From the NCBI RefSeq assembly GCF_026191185.1, contig NZ_JAPHOV010000001.1, forward strand, positions 1,173,001 through 1,237,000: DNA of 64,000 nt. The letters are read 5' to 3'. Shown one piece after another: positions 1 through 8,319 of the stretch (the first letter of the stretch is position 1; each line of letters opens with the position of its first letter). Under the pieces are notes generated by a model. It was not told the DNA's origin. It searched no databases and saw only the letters and a list, made by a program, of their open reading frames with translations. A program made the position numbers and the translations under genes. Source of the stretch: Legionella sp. PATHC032 (GTDB lineage: Bacteria > Pseudomonadota > Gammaproteobacteria > Legionellales > Legionellaceae).

Positions 1-248
1 CTAAAAGGATAAGCTATGATCAGGCAAAGCAGGGTAGTGATAGAAGCCATCAGCAAGGAGCGGAAAAGGATTTTTGCAAAAACAGGGGTGAATAAGTCAA
101 AATAATTTTCCAATGTCAATGGCAAGGTAACGAGATGAATGCTGTCTTTTGATAAAAAGCTGGCAACCAGAACCATCAACAAGGGAATGAAGCCAAAAAT
201 AATTAACCAAAAATACAATAAATACAGGGCGAATGATTTAGCCTTCAT
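1..248 (-). CDS. potB: Spermidine/putrescine ABC transporter permease PotB, N-terminal part (runs off the window)
   Basis: This is an inner-membrane permease subunit of the polyamine importer, cut by the left edge of the window. The 82 visible residues begin MKAKSFALYLLYFW, followed by a hydrophobic helix, a periplasmic stretch with an SF-L-x-D and an LTLENY motif, and a second helix ending IIAYPF. That layout is the same as the N-terminus of E. coli PotB. The ATG overlaps the end of potA by 11 bases (potA stop at 238-240, potB ATG at 246-248), so the two are translationally coupled in the usual potAB order. Start choice is firm because of the coupling. The remainder of the operon (potC, potD) would lie to the left, outside the window. 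Confidence 0.88.
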   Translation of the reverse strand, partial: MKAKSFALYLLYFWLIIFGFIPLLMVLVASFLSKDSIHLVTLPLTLENYFDLFTPVFAKILFRSLLMASITTLLCLIIAYPF

Positions 249-1332
249 AAGGTAATAAAACCTCCCAGCCAGGCAACCATTGTACCCAAACGGTTTCATG
301 GAGTGTGTATTCCAGCTTATCATCGTCTTCGTCAAAAAACTCCGAAGCATTGATGATTTTGCCTGATGACAACTCCACTTTGAGATCAACCGTAGAGCCT
401 TTATAAATGATATCAACAATACGACCAGGTAACATTCCTTCTGTCTTTTCGACCTCAGATAAGCTCCAAACTCGAATGTCCTCTGGGCGCACGATCAAAT
501 GAAGTCGGTCGTTAACTTGATAATTGCCAGTGTTTTTACAGAATAGTTGTATTCCTTCAATGCTCGTTATGATGTCTTGCTCTTTTACTGACTGAACCTG
601 AATATCGAATATATTTGCTTCGCCAATAAACATGGCAACATGCAGGTTGGCAGGTGTTTCATAGACTGCTTTAGGTGTTCCGATTTGTTCAATGTGGCCG
701 TGATTAAAGACGACAATACGGTCAGACATTGATAAGGCTTCCTCCTGATCATGTGTTACAAAAATAAACGTCATATTCAAGGTTTTTTGTAATTGCTTCA
801 ATTCGGATTGCATCGCCTTTCTAAGCCGATAGTCAAGGGAACTTAAAGGCTCATCCAATAACAGTACTTGAGGTCTGTTGATGATAGCTCGGGCAATGGC
901 AACACGTTGCTGTTGGCCTCCACTTAATTGTTTCACATTGCGTTCTGCTAACAATTCAAGTTGCACAAGTTTTAATGCATCAAGGACGCGCTCTTTGATT
1001 TCCTGGTTAGGAGTTTTTTTGCAGCGCAAGGCAAACGCGACATTTTCGAAAACGGACAAATGAGGGAAAAGAGCGTAACTTTGAAAGACAGTGTGCACAT
1101 CCCTTTTTTGTGGTGGTAACTGATTAACACATTGACCATTAATAAAAATGTCACCTTGTGTTGGTTGCTCAAAACCGGATATAAGGCGAAGAAGGGTTGT
1201 TTTTCCACAACCTGAAGGGCCAAGCAAGGTTAAAAATTCACCGTCATTGACGTTTAACGATACATTATTCAAAATTGGCATATTGCCATATGATTTATAA
1301 ATCTGACGGATTTCAATGAGGGGTGTTGTCAT
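238..1332 (-). CDS. potA: Spermidine/putrescine ABC transporter ATPase PotA
   Basis: This ATPase powers polyamine import at the inner membrane. The 364 residues show Walker A GPSGCGKTT at about 38-46, the Q-loop in VFQSYALFPH, the signature LSGGQQQR, Walker B LLLDEP, and the switch histidine in FVTHDQEEA. The C-terminal third carries the TOBE/OB-type regulatory domain of MalK/PotA-like ATPases (LIVRPEDIRVW). Length is close to E. coli PotA (378). potB starts inside its last codons. Other OpuA/FbpC-type importers share this domain plan, but the potB-like permease that follows favours polyamines. Confidence 0.92.
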   Translation of the reverse strand: MTTPLIEIRQIYKSYGNMPILNNVSLNVNDGEFLTLLGPSGCGKTTLLRLISGFEQPTQGDIFINGQCVNQLPPQKRDVHTVFQSYALFPHLSVFENVAFALRCKKTPNQEIKERVLDALKLVQLELLAERNVKQLSGGQQQRVAIARAIINRPQVLLLDEPLSSLDYRLRKAMQSELKQLQKTLNMTFIFVTHDQEEALSMSDRIVVFNHGHIEQIGTPKAVYETPANLHVAMFIGEANIFDIQVQSVKEQDIITSIEGIQLFCKNTGNYQVNDRLHLIVRPEDIRVWSLSEVEKTEGMLPGRIVDIIYKGSTVDLKVELSSGKIINASEFFDEDDDKLEYTLHETVWVQWLPGWEVLLPYEG

Positions 1333-1558
1333 CTGCTTTATTAAATAAAAAACTGCAATTATGTGCGCTGCGACTTATCTTGTCCAGTCAATCACAAACT
1401 TTGTTCCCAATATTAAAAAATTAGTCAATTATTATCTATTTTTGTGCTTTGTACATGAGCAAAAAAATCGATCATGCCCGCACAAGCTTATATGGCCGGT
1501 TTTTTTGTTATGTACAGAGATTTTGCTGTAGATATCATGACTTTATCTAGTAGTTCAT

Positions 1559-2443
1559 TTATTGAATTTTCCAATCATCAGGATTGTCATGGGGTAAATT
1601 TTTGAAGTGCTCCAGAAGTTCGTTCATTCCCTCATGCCCTGTTGTATCTCTTTTATTTTTTGCAACAAATTGCCTTCCAAAAAGATTGCTTTGATAACAT
1701 AAATCCGGATTCTCCATATCAATGACTTCAGCAAATACCTTGGCCACTTCGGCCGCAGTTTGAAAAACAGTATTCTGATGGAACCATTGATAAGCTTGTT
1801 CAGTAAAGGTTTTATAGTATTTCTCAACAATATCGGGGCGAGAGCCTTCAAATCGAGTCAATTCTGTTGCAATTGGCCCAGGTTGGAAATTAATTACTTT
1901 GATATTCCATGGAGCCAGTTCAATTGCCAAGGATTCTTGTAATCGTTCAAATGCTGCAAGTGCTGAAAAATAGATTGCGACTCCTGGAATATTAACGGGA
2001 ACAGAGGTGAAAATCGTTGAGGTTGTTGTTAATAAGCCCTTTTTTCTTTCTCTCATTACAGGGATGAATCCCCTGATTAAAGACAATGGGCCAAATACTT
2101 TGGTTTGATAAGTTGTTAATATATCTTGAGTGGTTGCGCATTCAACAGGGCCAATAACCGCATTCGCTGCATTGTTAACTAATACGTCAATATATTGATA
2201 TTGAGATAAAACTTCTTTAATAAAGCGGTCAATTGAATGTTCATCGCAAAGATCCAATGTTTTTATATCTAAATGGCTGGAGTTTGTAATGTTTACTTTG
2301 TCAATTTGGCTCGTTTCAAGATTTCTCACTGTTGCAATGACTTGATATCCACGATTTAGCATTTCACATACAAGATTATATCCTACACCGGATGTTTTTG
2401 AGCAACCTGTGACCACCGCTATTTTTTTACCCATCTTCGTCAT
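1559..2443 (-). CDS. SDR-family (short-chain dehydrogenase-like) protein lacking the catalytic lysine
   Basis: This is a 294-residue Rossmann-fold protein. It has an N-terminal cofactor-binding loop, TGCSKTSGVG, which is two residues longer than the classical TGxxxGxG, plus an acidic DLCD element and the NNAAN motif (classical NNAG). The active-site tyrosine is Tyr158 in YFSALAAFERL, but the classical YxxxK lysine is replaced by Leu162, and the catalytic serine is not cleanly placed (candidates are Ser142 and Ser147). The fold is therefore clear, while oxidoreductase activity is doubtful. It stands alone between pot genes and the cegC3 region. The start at 2443 has a close GGG upstream; Met4 (2434) is an alternative. 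The substrate is unknown. Confidence 0.8.
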   Translation of the reverse strand: MTKMGKKIAVVTGCSKTSGVGYNLVCEMLNRGYQVIATVRNLETSQIDKVNITNSSHLDIKTLDLCDEHSIDRFIKEVLSQYQYIDVLVNNAANAVIGPVECATTQDILTTYQTKVFGPLSLIRGFIPVMRERKKGLLTTTSTIFTSVPVNIPGVAIYFSALAAFERLQESLAIELAPWNIKVINFQPGPIATELTRFEGSRPDIVEKYYKTFTEQAYQWFHQNTVFQTAAEVAKVFAEVIDMENPDLCYQSNLFGRQFVAKNKRDTTGHEGMNELLEHFKNLPHDNPDDWKIQ

Positions 2444-2648
2444 ATCCCTATACTGATGTTTTTCTTCAGCGATAACCTGATTATAGCCCTTTTATTTATT
2501 ATCGATTTTCCAAATTCTTAACTGATTTATTGAAAAACAGAAAAATATTGGTTGAGAAAATAGGGGATAATCAATTGACATATGGTTTACTGACAAGATT
2601 AATTGTTCTCGTTTGATTATTTGGACATTTACTCTGGCAAGAATTAAC

Positions 2649-2698
2649 AATAATGAGAGGCTGGGGGTTTAAAAATAATGAGAGGCTGGGGGTTTAAA
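2649..2698. repeat. Perfect tandem duplication, two copies of a 25-bp unit
   Basis: The unit begins AATAATGAGAGGCTGGGGG and occurs twice head to tail without a mismatch (2649-2673 and 2674-2698). It lies in non-coding DNA immediately downstream of the cegC3 terminator. The unit is G-rich in an otherwise AT-rich gap, so it may be a recent slippage duplication and a strain-typing locus. Confidence 0.9.
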
Positions 2699-2730
2699 AA
2701 AAGCCCGTATTTACTTAAAGTAAATACGGG
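2696..2730 (-). terminator. Rho-independent terminator of cegC3
   Basis: A perfect 11-bp stem (2704-2714 with 2720-2730) surrounds a 5-base loop. Read on the minus strand it is followed by a run of seven T (A-run at 2696-2702 on the plus strand). It lies 28 bases beyond the cegC3 stop. Confidence 0.9.
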
Positions 2731-2757
2731 ATGTCCCTTCAAAAGAGGGCGAGCATA

Positions 2758-3240
2758 TTACATTGTAAAACGGCTTGACTCTTCTTTTTCTTCTTCTTCT
2801 GTTTCTTCATGACTATGTTGATCTTCGTCTACTTTTTCTTCGCTCTCAGATTCAGAAGATGAAAATTCTGATTCTTCTGATTTTTCTGATTTTTCTGATT
2901 TTTCTGCTTCCTTCGCATCTGTTTCTGCCGCCAATTCATTGTCAATATTGATGTTCAGGCTTTGCATCATGAATTGCAGTGCCAATAGACCCATTATTTC
3001 TGGGCTGCCATTCAATGTAGCAAATACTAATGTATCATCTGCTTGAGTATCCATAACATGGAAGTGGTTGTGGCCATGTGGGCATGGCATGACCATGGCA
3101 TTAGGAGTAAAACCAAAAAGAGTCAATATACTACTTCTTGGCAGTTGATTTCCCTGCTGGTTTCCCTGTTGATTTGTTTGTTGATTATCTTCTTCAGAAC
3201 GTTTTTCAGTTTTTGGTGAAGCTGGGGGGGTTAAAGGCAT
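2758..3240 (-). CDS. cegC3: Dot/Icm effector CegC3 (acidic, low-complexity C-terminus)
   Basis: This small (160-residue) protein of unknown function matches the effector I know as CegC3, one of the substrates found through CpxR co-regulation. The N-terminus is Pro/Gln/Asn-rich (TNQQGNQQGNQ). The middle contains an uncharacterised PHGHNHFHVMD segment. The last 60 residues are almost all Glu, Ser, Asp and Lys, with SEK repeats and an EETEEEEKEE run, resembling the glutamate-rich C-terminal signals of many Dot/Icm substrates. The start at 3240 is preferred over 3246: AGGAG sits 8 bases from it but only 2 from the first ATG. A C7 tract lies in codons 4-6. A GTAAA-N6-GTAAA box lies about 90 bases upstream. 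Confidence 0.82.
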   Translation of the reverse strand: MPLTPPASPKTEKRSEEDNQQTNQQGNQQGNQLPRSSILTLFGFTPNAMVMPCPHGHNHFHVMDTQADDTLVFATLNGSPEIMGLLALQFMMQSLNINIDNELAAETDAKEAEKSEKSEKSEESEFSSSESESEEKVDEDQHSHEETEEEEKEESSRFTM

Positions 3241-3327
3241 AATCATTACTCCTAAACTAAAATTAAATCCAAAAAATACTGCCCAAAAAAGATAATCTAA
3301 TTAAGAATCTATCTTTTCGGCGACAAG

Positions 3328-3343
3328 TTTACAATTAATTTAC
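3328..3343 (-). promoter_or_regulatory. Putative CpxR box upstream of cegC3
   Basis: The minus strand reads GTAAA-TTAATT-GTAAA, two GTAAA half-sites 11 bases apart. This is the tandem layout described for CpxR sites in Legionella and enterics. It lies about 88 bases upstream of the preferred cegC3 start and about 190 bases upstream of the divergent lem7, so it could act on either. The match and spacing are visible in the sequence; the regulator assignment is inference, supported by the family name (CpxR-co-regulated effector). Confidence 0.65.
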
Positions 3344-3531
3344 AGAGTTTGGTAGAGTAATTAAACAATTTTTTCGTATTGAATAAAAAAACAAAATTAT
3401 TTTTGCAATATGTATGAAAATTATAAAAAACGCATTTAATAATTTTTTATGATTATATAAATAACAAAGAAACCTCTGGTTAGTCATTTTTTGATTATAC
3501 TTAAAAATAACAATCAAGAGGAGATAAGATT

Positions 3532-5841
3532 TTGGCTGATTCCAGATCATCAATTCAAAGTATTTTGGAAGTCGATAAACGATTTGATGAAAAATATTAT
3601 AATTATTTGGTTGGTGATAATTATTTAATTCCAGCAGAGGCTGCTGTTATAGCCAATGGCTTATCAATATTCAAAAAAGAGTTTGAGAGTAGAAACTTAT
3701 TCACACAGAGAAAAGACAATCATGATTCTTTCACTCCTGAACAAATCCTTCAGTATTATTTGGAATTGGCTCTTACTTGCGGACGTCTTGATATTATTCA
3801 ATACATTATCGATGAACTTCATGTTTCTTTATCTCAGGAAAAATTATTGCATTTTCTATTTTTGCACAGTCCTTATGAAGGAAATAAATATTCTCAAAAT
3901 ATCGTAGAAATTTATAATTATTTGAAAAGTAAGCAGGAAATTAGAGACAATAATCAGCTGTTAGAAGAGATTTTTTTAAGGGAAGCTAAAAAAGGCCATT
4001 TCAACGCAGTAAAAGCGATTATAGAACTTGATATTATACCTGATATCAATATTACCGACTCCGATGGGCATACGGCATTTTTTTACTGTATTTTAGAAAG
4101 CAAGAAAAAGCGATTTTCCTTTAATCTTAAAGAATTAGGAGATGTGGATATTGTTTTATCAGTTCACGATGAGGAAATTCTTGAACTGATGGATCTGGTT
4201 GATGCAGCCATTTTGGCGATGGAAGGTCGAGATGAAGAAAAACTGATGAAAATCAGGAAAGCGCTTGCCGAATCTATAAATAAAATTCCTGAGACATTGA
4301 TAGAGGATTGTTTGTCGCGAGCAATTGAGTTGAGCGATGTCAAGATGATTCAACTTCTGTTACCTGTTTGTAATCCTGAGCTAAAGTTCTTGATGTTAGA
4401 TAAGGCCAACTCCGTTGAAGCTGGTATGCTGCTGATTGAGTATTTTTTAAGAACTGGATTTATTGTACCCGAAGCAAGACGCTTAGAAGGTTATGCACAC
4501 AGGTTGGGGTTAAATGAATACAGTGCTGGTGCCGAACAGGCAAACAGGTTTTTGCTGCATGCAGTAAGCAAATATGCCAGTCAGACAGATACTAGTGAAG
4601 ATTTCAAACCTATTTTAAGGGCACTACAAAAGACAGTGCTATTAAACGCCATATCGAATGTGGAAGTAGCGCGAAAAATTTTATATCAAAGCTATATGGA
4701 AGGAGAACCTCTATTGCTCACCGTGGGGTGGACTCAACATGGCGTTGGTTTATCCATATTATGGGATAAAGAATCAGATAAAACGTATCTTGTATTTTCT
4801 AACCGAGGGCAAGGAGGAATTGCCTCATGTCTTACTGAACACGATTTAATTGAGAAGAAAGCTCCAAAAGCTGGTTCCGTTATCTATGAGATAGAGGGTA
4901 AGTTGGACGAAGACTTTTTCTCTCATTTTGAAATAGGTGAAAATAAATTGGGTCTTTTTCGATATGGGCAGAAATCATTTGAAAAAGACATCGGAAAATG
5001 TCTTAAAGAGGCACGGGTTTTACAACCCTTTATTTTGGCTTCGGCACAGAATTACGCCACCTGTGGCTATGTTAATACGAAACAATCCATACGCGGCTTA
5101 TTATGCATCTACAGTATGATAAAAGGTGAACCTTTATCTGAAGAGTTGGTTGATTTAATTAGCCGTCAATATAAGGATTTCACCGATCATGATAGAAATG
5201 TAGCTTGTTCGGAGTTAATTGAAGATTTTCAGATGAAAATCAAGTTTGATTCCAAGCATATTCAGAAGGAATATCAAGATTTCATTGTCAAATTGATTTT
5301 ATCGCATTGTACATCGGATAAACCAGAAGATATTGAGCGAACCAGGCGGTTATTTGCAGTGTTACCAGAAGAGATACAGGAAAAGCTGGCTTATCTGATA
5401 CCTTACCATATCATAACACAGAAAGTCGATAAGTCATCAACGCTGCAAAATCTCAGCCTGTTTAGACATCATGAAGAACCCTCCTCCCAAAATGACTGTT
5501 TTTTATATAGCCCGGTTACAGTAATTGCTGATTCCGTGGATAACTTACTGGATAAATATCGTGAGATGAATACACTGCTTAAATTTTTAGAGTCTCAGGG
5601 CTATACAGAAAAAGATATTCCAAAAATTGTTTTGGAAAATAATTCAGTCCGTATTCATACAAAACCGGATAGAGATTTTAAATATGAAGTAAAAGAGCTT
5701 TTTCCCAAAGATATCCAGGTTGTTAATGTCCAGGGAAGATATGAATTTGTTCTCAAGGATTTAAAAGAAGTAAATTGTGTGTTAAACAACTTAAAAAGCA
5801 AGGCTTCAGATAACCAAAGAGATTTAGATCTTGGAATATAG
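3532..5841 (+). CDS. lem7: Dot/Icm effector Lem7: ankyrin-like N-terminus and possible cysteine-protease-like core
   Basis: The gene encodes a 769-residue cytosolic-looking protein that I recognise by sequence and position as Lem7; its biochemical role is unknown to me. Degenerate ankyrin-type helices can be seen around residues 76-98 (ALTCGRLDIIQYII), 150-190 (REAKKGHFNAVKAII, then DINITDSDGHTA) and 260-285. A central block has His403 (WTQHGVGLSI), Asn424 (FSNRGQGG), Gln506 and Cys511 (AQNYATCGYV). This H-N-Q-C order resembles clan CE peptidases, but that is my inference. The start is TTG: GAGGAG (3518-3523) lies 8 bases upstream and no ATG is placed as well. The gene diverges from cegC3. 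Confidence 0.8.
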   Translation: MADSRSSIQSILEVDKRFDEKYYNYLVGDNYLIPAEAAVIANGLSIFKKEFESRNLFTQRKDNHDSFTPEQILQYYLELALTCGRLDIIQYIIDELHVSLSQEKLLHFLFLHSPYEGNKYSQNIVEIYNYLKSKQEIRDNNQLLEEIFLREAKKGHFNAVKAIIELDIIPDINITDSDGHTAFFYCILESKKKRFSFNLKELGDVDIVLSVHDEEILELMDLVDAAILAMEGRDEEKLMKIRKALAESINKIPETLIEDCLSRAIELSDVKMIQLLLPVCNPELKFLMLDKANSVEAGMLLIEYFLRTGFIVPEARRLEGYAHRLGLNEYSAGAEQANRFLLHAVSKYASQTDTSEDFKPILRALQKTVLLNAISNVEVARKILYQSYMEGEPLLLTVGWTQHGVGLSILWDKESDKTYLVFSNRGQGGIASCLTEHDLIEKKAPKAGSVIYEIEGKLDEDFFSHFEIGENKLGLFRYGQKSFEKDIGKCLKEARVLQPFILASAQNYATCGYVNTKQSIRGLLCIYSMIKGEPLSEELVDLISRQYKDFTDHDRNVACSELIEDFQMKIKFDSKHIQKEYQDFIVKLILSHCTSDKPEDIERTRRLFAVLPEEIQEKLAYLIPYHIITQKVDKSSTLQNLSLFRHHEEPSSQNDCFLYSPVTVIADSVDNLLDKYREMNTLLKFLESQGYTEKDIPKIVLENNSVRIHTKPDRDFKYEVKELFPKDIQVVNVQGRYEFVLKDLKEVNCVLNNLKSKASDNQRDLDLGI

Positions 5842-5951
5842 GACTTGAGAGAATATTTGGTTTAACTGTTTTATTCTTTATATGAATCTTTGATAAAGTT
5901 CTTAAGTACCACCAGGAAGCAATATTTTAAAGAATTACCTAAGGACCTCTC

Positions 5952-7433
5952 ATGAACCCCTACCAACAATTAGAACAACATTTTAAAAAATATTACGATT
6001 TTGAAAATTTAGCAGCCATTGCTTCCTGGGATGAAGCAACGATGATGCCAATCGGTGGTGGTCAGGCTCGTGCTGAGGCTCTGGCCACTTTAAGTGCTAT
6101 ACAACATGAGTGGTTAACCAATAAAAAAGTAGGTGATTGGATAAAACAGGCAAAAGATTTACCGGGTTTATCATTATGGCAGCAAAAAAATATTTATTGG
6201 ATTGATAAGCAATATCAGCAGGCAACCTGTATTCCAGCGCAACTGGTAGAAGAGTTTACGAATGAATCTTTGATATGTGTTCAGGCATGGCGAGAATTAC
6301 GGGCTAAAAATGATTGGCGTTCATTTAAACCGTATTTAAAAAGGTTATTTGAAAAATTAAAAATGATTGCTGATATTAAATCACAACGATTTAATAAGCC
6401 ATGTCTGGATGTTTTAATTGATGAATATTCTCCTGATTTAGATTGTGAGACCATAGCTCCTGTTTTTAATGTTTTAAAACAAGAAATACCTGCCTTTATT
6501 CCCAGGATTATCGAAAAGCAAAAAATACGGGAAATTAAAGCAATTTCAGGTGGTTTTTCCGCTGAAAAACAAAAGCAACTTGGAATTGAAATCATGTCCC
6601 GACTGGGGTTTGACTTTAATCGTGGCCGATTAGATGTTAGCCACCATCCGTTTTGTGGGGGTATTTCAGATGATGTTCGAATGACTACCCGTTATAACGA
6701 ACAGGACTTTTTATCTTCCTTAATGGCAATTACCCATGAAACAGGTCATGCTCTGTATGAACAAGGCTTGTTAACAGAATGGAGTCGGCAACCTGTTGGC
6801 CATTCATTAGGAATGTCTGTGCACGAGAGCCAATCGTTGCTTATTGAAATGCAAATTTGTCGAAGTTTGGACTTTATAAGCTTTTTGGTTCCTATTGCAA
6901 AAAAATATTTTAAAGAAGCTCAAAATATAACCGAAGAAAATCTTTATTTTCATTGTACGAAAGTACAGCCTGATTTAATTCGAGTTGAGGCAGACGAAGT
7001 CACTTATCCGCTTCATGTAATACTGCGTTACGAAATCGAACAACTATTGTTTTCTTCGGAGATTACCATTGATGATTTGCCAGAGGTTTGGGATAACTTC
7101 ATGAGAAAATATTTGGGCTTATCAACGAGAGGGAACGACAAAAATGGCGTGATGCAAGATGTGCATTGGCCGTCTGGAAATTTTGGCTATTTTCCCGCTT
7201 ATACGTTTGGTGCGTTAATTGCCGCTCAATTGTTTTCGGCGGCCAAAAAGGCAATCCCAGATATCAATGATCAAATCAAATCAGGTGACTTTCAATCGTT
7301 GTTAATTTGGCTTAGGGAAAATGTTCATCAAAAAGCAAAGTTATTTTCTTATCAAGAGTTATTACGTCAAGCAACAGGCGAGGAGTTAAATCCGCAATAT
7401 TATTTGGCTCATATCAGACAGAGGTATTTATAA
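5952..7433 (+). CDS. M32-family (Taq-type) zinc carboxypeptidase
   Basis: This 493-residue metallocarboxypeptidase trims C-terminal residues from peptides, probably in the cytosol because no signal peptide is seen. The zinc motif HETGH is intact in AITHETGHALYEQG, and the M32-specific stretches HPFCGGISDDVRMTTRY, HESQSLLIEMQ and the C-terminal YFPAYTFGALIAAQLF are all present. Length matches the family (about 490-510). AAGGA lies 6 bases before the ATG. It sits between lem7 and a GNAT gene on the same strand, only 60 bases from the latter, so it may share a transcript with effector genes. Confidence 0.93.
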   Translation: MNPYQQLEQHFKKYYDFENLAAIASWDEATMMPIGGGQARAEALATLSAIQHEWLTNKKVGDWIKQAKDLPGLSLWQQKNIYWIDKQYQQATCIPAQLVEEFTNESLICVQAWRELRAKNDWRSFKPYLKRLFEKLKMIADIKSQRFNKPCLDVLIDEYSPDLDCETIAPVFNVLKQEIPAFIPRIIEKQKIREIKAISGGFSAEKQKQLGIEIMSRLGFDFNRGRLDVSHHPFCGGISDDVRMTTRYNEQDFLSSLMAITHETGHALYEQGLLTEWSRQPVGHSLGMSVHESQSLLIEMQICRSLDFISFLVPIAKKYFKEAQNITEENLYFHCTKVQPDLIRVEADEVTYPLHVILRYEIEQLLFSSEITIDDLPEVWDNFMRKYLGLSTRGNDKNGVMQDVHWPSGNFGYFPAYTFGALIAAQLFSAAKKAIPDINDQIKSGDFQSLLIWLRENVHQKAKLFSYQELLRQATGEELNPQYYLAHIRQRYL

Positions 7434-7493
7434 AACAGGGTGGTTTTAGATAAAATTTGCAGGTTGTATGATTTTAATCAAGAGGGTTATCAG

Positions 7494-7997
7494 ATGTTAC
7501 TTTTTAGTTTAGCAATGTCCAAACACAAACTTACTTTTACTAAACTGTCTGAGTGTATGGAATATTTAGATCTTGTTGCAAAATGGGCAGAAGACGAATG
7601 GGGATATATTCGTAATAAAGGGGTAGAGTTTCGTAAAAAAATCCTGTCTGATTTGAAAGAGCATACTTATATAGGAACTTTTAATGGACAACCCATTGCC
7701 ATGTTCGTTTTATTCGATAAAGAGATGAGTCCGGAATTTAACCATGGAAGATTTAAACCTCCGGTAGTGAATGAGTTGATGTATGTCTATATTGATGAAC
7801 CTTATAGAGGACTGGGTTTTGGAAAGCAAATTATTGATGAGGTGAAACAATTAGCAAGCCATTCAAAATCGGAATACATTATGCTGGATACCTTAAAACC
7901 TGGCTTGAATCGATTTTATGAAAAGAGCGGGGCAAAAGTGATTGCAGAAAATCAATTGTTTTCGCATCCAACTGATGTATTGACAATAAAGATATAA
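7494..7997 (+). CDS. GNAT-family N-acetyltransferase, likely Dot/Icm substrate
   Basis: This is a single GNAT domain of 167 residues. The acetyl-CoA-binding motif A reads YRGLGFGKQI (the R-G-x-G-x-G pattern), and the later IMLDTLKPGLNRFYEKSGA is the usual motif B with the FYEKxGF-type ending. The same frame is open from a GTG at 7440, but AGAGGG lies 8-9 bases before the ATG at 7494, so I prefer the shorter form. From memory, the equivalent gene (lpg1147) is on published lists of translocated substrates. The acceptor is unknown. The gene sits between the M32 peptidase and lupA, all on the plus strand. Confidence 0.8.
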   Translation: MLLFSLAMSKHKLTFTKLSECMEYLDLVAKWAEDEWGYIRNKGVEFRKKILSDLKEHTYIGTFNGQPIAMFVLFDKEMSPEFNHGRFKPPVVNELMYVYIDEPYRGLGFGKQIIDEVKQLASHSKSEYIMLDTLKPGLNRFYEKSGAKVIAENQLFSHPTDVLTIKI

Positions 7998-8319
7998 GCC
8001 ATGATCTCTATCATGGGTAAGTAATGCTCTTTTTTATATGGACATGAGCGTATTATCGTGTTTAAGTAATCATATATTCAATGGGTACAATAATTAATCA
8101 TAAGAGTAAATTTCTTTTCGATTAATTATTTCTTATTTCATTAGACCTCTTGCCCTAAAACATAAGAGACAAGTTGGGCAAGAGGTTTATTTTAGAATCA
8201 AAAGCGTTGTCGAACCGCTTCAGATGGAGCATACATTATTAAAGAGGAGGGAAGAGGAGACTTCATTTTTTCTTAATTGTTTTATATAGCATCTGTATAG
8301 GGATTTTGGGAGCGATAAT
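7998..8319. other. Intergenic region upstream of lupA
   Basis: These 322 bases contain no credible gene. A short inverted repeat follows the GNAT stop (CCATGAT-CTCT-ATCATGG at 8000-8017), and a second, 11-bp inverted repeat with a long loop is at 8145-8186. GGGAG lies just before the lupA ATG. Confidence 0.6.
8145..8186. repeat. 11-bp perfect inverted repeat with 20-base loop
   Basis: ACCTCTTGCCC (8145-8155) pairs exactly with GGGCAAGAGGT (8176-8186), and a TTATTTT tract follows. The loop is long for a canonical terminator. It may end the GNAT transcript or form structure in the lupA leader. Confidence 0.6.

Larger units (their letters stand above)
2444..2757. other. Intergenic region between the SDR gene and cegC3
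   Basis: No convincing coding region was seen in these 314 bases. The region holds the upstream side of the SDR gene, a two-copy 25-bp tandem repeat (2649-2698), and the terminator hairpin of cegC3 (2704-2730). Confidence 0.7.

Noticed and set aside
3335..3553. Minus-strand open frame in the cegC3-lem7 gap
   Set aside because: Covers the CpxR-type box and the start of lem7; low-complexity AT-rich translation.
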